64,000 nucleotides of DNA. Source: CAWJKP01 sp963843465 (GTDB taxonomy: Bacteria > Planctomycetota > Planctomycetia > Pirellulales > Thermoguttaceae). The position numbers and the translations under genes were made by a program. Position 1 is the stretch's first letter. The number at the start of each line of letters is the position of its first letter. The notes beneath the pieces were generated by a model. It saw nothing but the letters and a program-made list of their open reading frames with translations, searched no databases and was not told the DNA's origin. The stretch spans positions 558,001-622,000 of the forward strand of contig CAWJKP010000005.1 in the NCBI GenBank assembly GCA_963843465.1, written 5' to 3'. Below are positions 59,120-64,000 of this stretch, in pieces.

Positions 59120-59629
59120 ATGGGCCAGAAGCTACGGAAACAGACAAGGGGCGTGAAAGGTACGAGCAGTGCGCGGGGCAGGAAACCCCTGACAAGGAAG
59201 CCGGCGGCGAGCCGGAGGAAGAAAATGAGTACAGCATCGACTCTGATTGGTGTGAAGACGTACCCGCCAGTTTCCAAGCACCGATGGAAGGGCGGCCCCT
59301 ATGCGCCACCCAGCGTCAGTGCCGGCAGCAAGCTGCATTGCGAGATGCTGGGCGACGTGATCGTCGAGGCCATGACGAAGGCACCGATCCCCTGGCCGGC
59401 GGTGACCCACAGGCGGCAGTTGATCCCGATTCTGTGCGGCGATCTCGTGCGTGCCGTGTGCGAGGAAGAGGAGTTGGCCATTGCCTTCTACTGGGGCGTC
59501 AGCAAGTACGTCGTCAACAAGTGGCGCGAGGCCCTGGCCGGCTGCGAGGGATCGAGCCTCGTGCATACCGTCCTGGCCGTCAAGCGGCGTGACCCGGAGT
59601 TCCGAAAGAAGTGGGGTTACCCGGACTGA
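59120..59629 (+). CDS. Hypothetical DNA-binding-like protein, 169 aa
   Basis: A basic start (GQKLRKQTRGVKGTSSARGR), then GPYAPPSVSAGSKLHCEMLG and an HTH-like AIAFYWGVSKYVVNKWREAL, ending KRRDPEFRKKWGYPD. SD AGGTG. It is followed closely by the ATPase. Probably a regulator. Confidence 0.62.
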   Translation: MGQKLRKQTRGVKGTSSARGRKPLTRKPAASRRKKMSTASTLIGVKTYPPVSKHRWKGGPYAPPSVSAGSKLHCEMLGDVIVEAMTKAPIPWPAVTHRRQLIPILCGDLVRAVCEEEELAIAFYWGVSKYVVNKWREALAGCEGSSLVHTVLAVKRRDPEFRKKWGYPD

Positions 59630-59632
59630 CTG

Positions 59633-60310
59633 ATGAAGGACATGACTGAGGACACCGCATCGAGCCTTTTCACCCTCACCGATAGCAAGCTGGCGGCCTT
59701 GCACCGTCAGGCCGCCAACGAAATTGCACGGCGATCAAAGGCTGCCGCCTGCGGCCGGGACGCCGCCGCCATCATCCGCGGCAACGAAATGGCGAAACGG
59801 GCCTTGGTAGTTGCCGCCGCCGGAGGCCACTCAATCCTTTTCGTTGGTCCCCACAATTGTGGTAAGACCATGCTCCGAGCCGCCGCCCTGGAACTTGGCC
59901 TGGGCAGCACGTTCGAGGCGATTCCATGCCCCTGCGGCCATCGGAGCAGCCCGGTCCGGTCGTGCAAGTGTGCGCCTGCCGAGATCGACCGGTGCCTGGC
60001 AGCGTGGCCGGTGGCCGATATTACGGTCGAGGTCCCGGAGCCGCCGCAGCGAGAGTTGAACGGGCGGCCTGGGACCACGCTCGTGGACATGCAGGGCCAA
60101 GTCGCCCGTGCATCTGCCTACACGGATCTGACGCTGGACCAGGACTCTGCCGCCATTCTGAAGTCTGCCTGCGTTGAACTCGGAATCGACCCTGACGGGC
60201 GGCAACGCATCATTGCCGTTGCCAGGACCATTGCGAACCTGGAGAACTGCCAGCGGATCGAATCGCGGCACGTCTGCGAGGCCACCAACTACCGGATGTT
60301 CCGCCGATAG
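59633..60310 (+). CDS. Compact Mg-chelatase/ComM-like AAA+ ATPase
   Basis: 225 residues. GNEMAKRALVVAAAGGHSIL then FVGPHNCGKTMLRAAALELG give Walker A (GPHNCGKT). IPCPCGHRSSPVRSCKCAPA has four Cys (CPCGH..CKC), a likely zinc site. The C-terminus RQRIIAVARTIANLENCQRI then ESRHVCEATNYRMFRR is the Mg-chelatase C-terminal (helical lid) signature. It is half the size of ComM and the Walker B region is not visible, so it may be a minimal or degenerate form. Confidence 0.7.
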   Translation: MKDMTEDTASSLFTLTDSKLAALHRQAANEIARRSKAAACGRDAAAIIRGNEMAKRALVVAAAGGHSILFVGPHNCGKTMLRAAALELGLGSTFEAIPCPCGHRSSPVRSCKCAPAEIDRCLAAWPVADITVEVPEPPQRELNGRPGTTLVDMQGQVARASAYTDLTLDQDSAAILKSACVELGIDPDGRQRIIAVARTIANLENCQRIESRHVCEATNYRMFRR

Positions 60311-60506
60311 CCTGCCGCTTCAATGCTGTGCGGGCATCCGGCGCGGACGGCATGATCTGATGCCCGGGAAGCCCGAATTGTCCTGATTTTGGGCCGAATT
60401 CGAGGTTCAAACAGGCCCAAACAGGCTATTTTGAGCCCAAAATCGGCCAAATCGGCCTTCTACACCGTCATTTCTCGGCTCGACGGCACAAATTTTTGCA
60501 CCACAT

Positions 60507-60534
60507 TTGACTATCACCAGAGTTATGGTATTGT
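60507..60534 (+). promoter_or_regulatory. Element promoter family, member 11
   Basis: -35 TTGACT, spacer ATCACCAGAGTTATGG, -10 TATTGT. The dyad ACCA-GAGTTA-TGGT is perfect. The -10 ends 6 bp before the next gene's ATG. Confidence 0.9.
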
Positions 60535-60540
60535 TGAAGT

Positions 60541-61797
60541 ATGGACATAGAACGCCCGATCTACGAAATCCCCGCCGCGAATCTCCCCATGCTTCAAGAG
60601 AAGCTCGACGAGATGAATCGGCGGTGCAAACGTCTTGGATGCGAGCCCACGACGTTGAAGGTTGTCGGCGAGTACGAAGTCGAGCGCCGCCGTGAACACA
60701 CGCGGGTCAAGTACAAGGTCCGCTACCTGAAGGTCGAAGTGACCGGCCAGACGCCAAAGCTCAACGGCTGGAAGCTGACGGCGGCCATCGAAATGCAAGA
60801 GTCCGGCGAGAACCTGGTCCGCTGCGTGCCCGGGGAGACCGTTCCCGAGTCCTATCGGACCACCGACACCCATTGCGATCACTGTGAAAGCGTGCGGAAT
60901 CGCAAGGAAGTCTTCGTCCTGCGTCACGATGACGGTCGCTGGGCCCAGGTGGGCCGCCAGTGTATCGCCGATTTTCTCGGTCATGTCAGTGTCGAGGCCA
61001 TCTGCGGCCGGGCCCAGTGGGATATTGAGCTGGCCGAAGAGATGAAAAACGCCGAAGACGAGGGCTACGGAGAGGGCCGTGGCGAGGTCCACCTGGCAAT
61101 CTTCGAGTACGTCACCACCGTGGCGATCTGCGTCCGCCGGCTTGGCTGGCTCTCCCGCACCAAGGCCGCCGAAATGGGAGGCGAGTACGGTGGTGGCCCA
61201 CGATCCACGTCGAGCATCGCCTGGCAGGTCTGCACCTGCAAGGATCGAATGACCAAGGAACTGATCGAGGACGTAGGTCTACATGCGGAGGAGCGCGACA
61301 TGGAGTTGGCGGCCGAGGCCGTTGCCTGGGCGCGGAACCTGGGCACCCAGGGCGTGGCCGACTACATCTACAACCTCGGCGTGGCCTGTCGTCTTGACAG
61401 TGTGATCTGGCGAACCAGCGGCATCGTGGCCAGCGCCATCGCGGCCTATCTCCGCGAAAAGGAGCGCGTCGCGGAATTGGGATTCAAAGCGAAGAAAGTC
61501 AGTGCCCACCTCGGCGTCGAGGGCGAGCGTCAAGGATTCCCCGGCGTGACGGTCACGATGTTGAAATACTTCGAGAGCCAGTTCGGCGTCAAGACGCTGT
61601 GCAAGTTCGAGGATGCCGCCGGCAACGTGCTGATCTGGTGGGCCTCCGGCAGCACCGAATGGCTGACGGAAGGCGACGTGCTGGACATCACCGGCACCGT
61701 CAAGAAGCATGGCGACTACAACGGCAAGCTGCAAACGGAACTCAGGCGAGTGAGCAAGGGCCTGCCGAAGGTGAAGACATCCAAGGCGTCCGCGTGA
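60541..61797 (+). CDS. Phage/plasmid-type zinc and OB-fold-like protein, leaderless
   Basis: 418 residues. ATG at 60541 is 6 bases past the -10, so the start of transcription and translation coincide. YEIPAANLPMLQEKLDEMNR, then a zinc site THCDHCESVRNRKEVFVLRH with RWAQVGRQCIADFLGH (C.HC..R.R..V.R..G.QCxxDFLG), and an OB-like end GNVLIWWASGSTEWLTEGDV then DITGTVKKHGDYNGKLQTEL. A known phage and actinobacterial hypothetical type. Probably nucleic-acid binding. Confidence 0.75.
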   Translation: MDIERPIYEIPAANLPMLQEKLDEMNRRCKRLGCEPTTLKVVGEYEVERRREHTRVKYKVRYLKVEVTGQTPKLNGWKLTAAIEMQESGENLVRCVPGETVPESYRTTDTHCDHCESVRNRKEVFVLRHDDGRWAQVGRQCIADFLGHVSVEAICGRAQWDIELAEEMKNAEDEGYGEGRGEVHLAIFEYVTTVAICVRRLGWLSRTKAAEMGGEYGGGPRSTSSIAWQVCTCKDRMTKELIEDVGLHAEERDMELAAEAVAWARNLGTQGVADYIYNLGVACRLDSVIWRTSGIVASAIAAYLREKERVAELGFKAKKVSAHLGVEGERQGFPGVTVTMLKYFESQFGVKTLCKFEDAAGNVLIWWASGSTEWLTEGDVLDITGTVKKHGDYNGKLQTELRRVSKGLPKVKTSKASA

Positions 61798-61821
61798 CTG
61801 TCTCCACAGTTATGGTATTGT
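61794..61821 (+). promoter_or_regulatory. Element promoter family, member 12
   Basis: -35 GTGACT, spacer GTCTCCACAGTTATGG, -10 TATTGT. The stop TGA of the upstream gene (61795-61797) is inside the -35 box. Confidence 0.8.
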
Positions 61822-61838
61822 GCATATAGAGGCGAGTC

Positions 61839-62126
61839 ATGCGGTACAACCGGAAACCGGACTCGAAACGAAAACTCCCTGGCACGAAAGGCCGTCGCGT
61901 GATTGAAGAGCAAACCCTGATCCTTGCCGCCCACTTCGCGTTGCACTTGCTCTACCAGTATCAGCACAGCATGGGCATCTTTGCCGGATCGGCCGACTAC
62001 TGCAATCTCCTGGCACTGCTGCAAGCCGGCCTGGGCAACCAGGACCAGAACCCGCAGGTCTCCTTGGACGAGATCATTGCCGGGGTTCGCAAGCAATTAG
62101 GAGATCATCACGCACAAACAGAGTGA
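61839..62126 (+). CDS. Hypothetical protein, 95 aa
   Basis: A basic N-terminus (RYNRKPDSKRKLPGTKGRRV), then LILAAHFALHLLYQYQHSMG and ADYCNLLALLQAGLGNQDQN. Helical. SD GAGG within the short leader. Unknown. Confidence 0.6.
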   Translation: MRYNRKPDSKRKLPGTKGRRVIEEQTLILAAHFALHLLYQYQHSMGIFAGSADYCNLLALLQAGLGNQDQNPQVSLDEIIAGVRKQLGDHHAQTE

Positions 62127-62130
62127 GCAA

Positions 62131-62349
62131 ATGAGCGTACTCATAGCGGCCATCGCCAATCGCCTGGCACGCATCGGACAAGATGACGACCAGCGGAAGG
62201 TGTTCGAGCGCTGGGCACGCGAGCGACACATGGACCCGGCCTACAGCCGCGGGCTCCCGTCGCAATACGCCAATCACGACACGTTCCTGGCCTTCGAGGC
62301 GTTCGCGCTGGGTCTGATGGTCGGCAGCAAGGAGCCTGCGCCCGACTGA
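62131..62349 (+). CDS. Hypothetical protein, 72 aa
   Basis: SVLIAAIANRLARIGQDDDQ then RKVFERWARERHMDPAYSRG and FEAFALGLMVGSKEPAPD. Short helical protein following the 61839 gene by 4 bp. Confidence 0.58.
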   Translation: MSVLIAAIANRLARIGQDDDQRKVFERWARERHMDPAYSRGLPSQYANHDTFLAFEAFALGLMVGSKEPAPD

Positions 62350-62363
62350 CTTTTCATTTCCAT

Positions 62364-62391
62364 GCGACTTTCTCCACACCTATGGTATTGT
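62364..62391 (+). promoter_or_regulatory. Element promoter family, member 13
   Basis: -35 GCGACT, spacer TTCTCCACACCTATGG, -10 TATTGT. Drives the SprT-like gene at 62430. Confidence 0.72.
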
Positions 62392-62429
62392 TTACTTGCA
62401 ACAATTGACGGACACCATGAGACATCACC

Positions 62430-63041
62430 ATGACCAAGACACCCTTCGACACCCGTGAAGCCTGGCTTATCTCCTGCGTCGATCTGCTGCGGCCCGACTT
62501 CGAGAGGGTTGGGACGAGCGTCCCCGGCAAGATTCGTGCCTCCTGCGGCTGGCCGTCGAAGAGCGGCCTGGCGGCCAAGAAGCGGCGGATCGGCGAGGCA
62601 TGGTCGGCGAAGTGCAGCGGGGACGAGACCTTCGAGGTCTTCATCAGCCCGGTGCTCAAGGATGCCCAGTTGGTGCTGGCGACCTTGGTCCACGAGATGG
62701 TCCACTGTGCGGTCGGCGTCGAGCAGGGGCACAAGGGGCCGTTCAAGAGGATCGCTACCGCGATCGGCCTCGAAGGCAAGATGACCGACACCACCGCCGG
62801 GCCGGAGTTGCTCAAGCGGATCGAGGAGATCGTCGCCGAAGTCGGCCCGTACCCGCACGCCGAGTTGAAGAGCAGCAATGCTCCCAAGAAGCAGGGCACT
62901 CGAATGCTGCTTGTGAAGTGCCCAGCTTGCGAGTATCAAGTTCGCACGACGAAGAAGTGGCTGGAAATCGGGGTGCCAACGTGCCCGTGCGGTACAGAGA
63001 TGGTCGCCGATGATAGTGAAGATGATGGGGACGAGGACTGA
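62430..63041 (+). CDS. SprT-like zinc metalloprotease
   Basis: 203 residues. QLVLATLVHEMVHCAVGVEQ is HExxH and GHKGPFKRIA gives the third ligand (SprT pattern H-E-x2-H...H). The C-terminus has a zinc ribbon (KCPACEYQVRTTKKWLEIGV with CPCGTEM). SprT/Spartan proteases cut DNA-bound proteins; mobile elements often carry them. The start of the GIY-YIG gene overlaps its stop. Confidence 0.85.
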   Translation: MTKTPFDTREAWLISCVDLLRPDFERVGTSVPGKIRASCGWPSKSGLAAKKRRIGEAWSAKCSGDETFEVFISPVLKDAQLVLATLVHEMVHCAVGVEQGHKGPFKRIATAIGLEGKMTDTTAGPELLKRIEEIVAEVGPYPHAELKSSNAPKKQGTRMLLVKCPACEYQVRTTKKWLEIGVPTCPCGTEMVADDSEDDGDED

Positions 63042-63736
63042 TGTGCCGTTACTACATCTACTCGCTCACCGACCCGAGGAATGGGACCATTCGGTATATC
63101 GGAAAAGGCACAGGGAAACGCTGGCTGTGGTGTTTGCATAACAAGTGCGCAGCCTTGTACGGCGTCGAGCCGTGGGTTTTGAGACTGAGAAATCTCGGGC
63201 TCGCACCTATCACGACGAAGGTTCTTGAGGGCCTGAGTAATGAACAGGCAAATCGCTGGGAGATTGGGCTTATTGCTTCCATTGGCCGCCATCCTGATGG
63301 TCCACTACTCAATCTTGCGCCCGGTGGTCTTGGCGGCTGTGGCAAGCATAGCGAGGAAACGAAACGAAAACTGTCAGAAGCCCAGAAGGGCAGACTGCAC
63401 GGCCCTATGAGTGAGGAACATCGTCGAGCAATTTCGATAGCCACCAAAGGCAAAGTGGTCAGCGAGGAGACACGGCGAAAGTTGGCAGAAGCCAGCAAAG
63501 GCAAGACTGCCAGTGAAGAAACACGGCGAAAGATTGGAGAGGCCAGCAAAGGTAGAAAGCTCGATGAAGCAGCACGACGCAAGATTTCAGAAGCCAACAG
63601 GGGCAAGCTCGTCAGCGAGGAAACACGGCGAAAGCTGGCCGAAGGAAGAGAAGGAAAACGGCATACTAAAGAAGCACGCCGCAAGATGTCAGAGGCAGCA
63701 AAGAATCGTCAGAAACAACGAGGATTTAACGAGTGA
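63041..63736 (+). CDS. GIY-YIG endonuclease with NUMOD3 repeats
   Basis: 231 residues. The N-terminus has YYIYSLTDPRNGTIRYIGKG (GIY-YIG variant YIY-x9-YIG), and later RWEIGLIASIGRHPDGPLLN (catalytic Glu region). Residues 100-220 are seven NUMOD3-like repeats of about 16 residues (SEETRRKLAEASKGK type), which bind DNA. A homing-type endonuclease. Starts with TGATG on the SprT-like gene's stop. Confidence 0.9.
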   Translation: MCRYYIYSLTDPRNGTIRYIGKGTGKRWLWCLHNKCAALYGVEPWVLRLRNLGLAPITTKVLEGLSNEQANRWEIGLIASIGRHPDGPLLNLAPGGLGGCGKHSEETKRKLSEAQKGRLHGPMSEEHRRAISIATKGKVVSEETRRKLAEASKGKTASEETRRKIGEASKGRKLDEAARRKISEANRGKLVSEETRRKLAEGREGKRHTKEARRKMSEAAKNRQKQRGFNE

Positions 63737-63978
63737 CCCGACGCAAGAACAAGGCTGTCAATGAATGCCAATTCGTTTCAGCGATGTTCTACCTGGCCTT
63801 CGGCAAGGATCGGCCGGCATCAGACAAGTACGCTCCGCCGAGAGAGCGTGCCTACTTGGACGTGCTCAACTCGGCGGCGGGCAAACTAACTGTGCGAGAG
63901 CTACAGTGTTTCGTGAACATTGCGGACGGCGTGGACTTTAATGGCTCGTCACTGCGAGCCGAGGAAGAGCAAACTTGA
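63733..63978 (+). CDS. Hypothetical protein, 81 aa
   Basis: GTG start overlapping the upstream TGA. VNECQFVSAMFYLAFGKDRP, ERAYLDVLNSAAGKLTVREL then QCFVNIADGVDFNGSSLRAE. Helical, unknown. The frame has TGA at 63976-63978, so the gene is complete within the window. Confidence 0.58.
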   Translation: MTRRKNKAVNECQFVSAMFYLAFGKDRPASDKYAPPRERAYLDVLNSAAGKLTVRELQCFVNIADGVDFNGSSLRAEEEQT

Positions 63979-64000
63979 CAAACCTGGGTGAAGCATCGAA

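Larger units (their letters stand above)
25430..64000. mobile_element. Large integrated element or genomic island, left end at tRNA-Lys; right end outside window
   Basis: From the tRNA break onward the content changes from metabolic genes to small orphan genes, serine recombinases, HNH and GIY-YIG endonucleases, a phage-type deformylase, zinc-ribbon proteins and a shared promoter family. No capsid, terminase or tail gene is seen, so prophage is not proven; an integrative plasmid or conjugative element is equally possible. The attachment core would be near CTCTTAATC. The right junction is not in the window. The call is inferred from gene content and the split tRNA. Confidence 0.6.

Noticed and set aside
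25430..64000. Complete prophage
   Set aside because: No terminase, portal, capsid, tail or lysis gene was seen; the small phage-type proteins also occur on plasmids and integrative elements.

Overview
The window looks like chromosomal and mobile DNA of a GC-rich Planctomycetota bacterium, probably Pirellulales-like and probably from a metagenome. The evidence is DUF1570 and SYLF proteins, small planctomycete-type conserved proteins, sigma factors of planctomycete style, and many intergenic simple repeats and palindromes. At least five chromosomal or element genes are broken by single-base indels. Most are one base lost from a short homopolymer and are repaired by restoring that base, so many breaks are probably read errors rather than true pseudogenes.

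Region 1 (1 to about 25.4 kb) is ordinary chromosome. It holds a DegT-type aminotransferase, a RloA/RloB (AbiL-like) ATPase plus TOPRIM pair, an ORF6N protein, a SYLF protein, a spermidine synthase-like protein, a ParA ATPase, a dTDP-rhamnose reductase, a four-repeat S1 protein, a double GNAT, a DUF1570 lipoprotein, a glycosyltransferase, an FkbM methyltransferase, FabI, a class II tRNA-like gene with a GTC anticodon, a MITE-like element, the etfB-etfA-acyl-CoA dehydrogenase cluster and a sigma-54-type regulator.

Region 2 (25.43 kb to the right edge) is accessory DNA. It starts exactly where a tRNA-Lys(CTT) gene is cut after its anticodon loop, so this looks like the left end of a large integrated element. 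From left to right it carries: a duplicated sigma factor/DUF4326 cassette; a peptide deformylase - HNH/AP2 - C39-like operon; a RAMP-like protein followed by hairpin repeats; a large serine recombinase module set among those repeats; about 30 small plus-strand genes with ATGA overlaps (33.4-49.4 kb); a minus-strand cassette of a class II glutamine amidotransferase and a five-zinc-ribbon amidoligase bracketed by modular GC-rich repeats (50.6-54.6 kb); a decayed stretch (54.7-55.9 kb); a tandem pair of small serine recombinases, one without the catalytic serine; a compact Mg-chelatase-like ATPase; a zinc/OB-fold protein; a SprT-like protease; and a GIY-YIG endonuclease.

The most striking feature is shared regulation across 29.6-62.4 kb. 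Fourteen promoters have a -35 of TTGACT type, a 16-bp spacer and a TATAGT-like -10. Most have TGG before the -10, and the best spacers carry an ACCA-N6-TGGT dyad, which suggests one repressor controls the element. In several cases the upstream gene's TGA stop lies inside the -35 box. Many transcripts start with a GCAACAGGG leader, and three units end with its reverse complement (CCCTGTTGC) just before a GC-rich hairpin. A small gene read divergently from this promoter type (35,051-35,357) is a candidate regulator.
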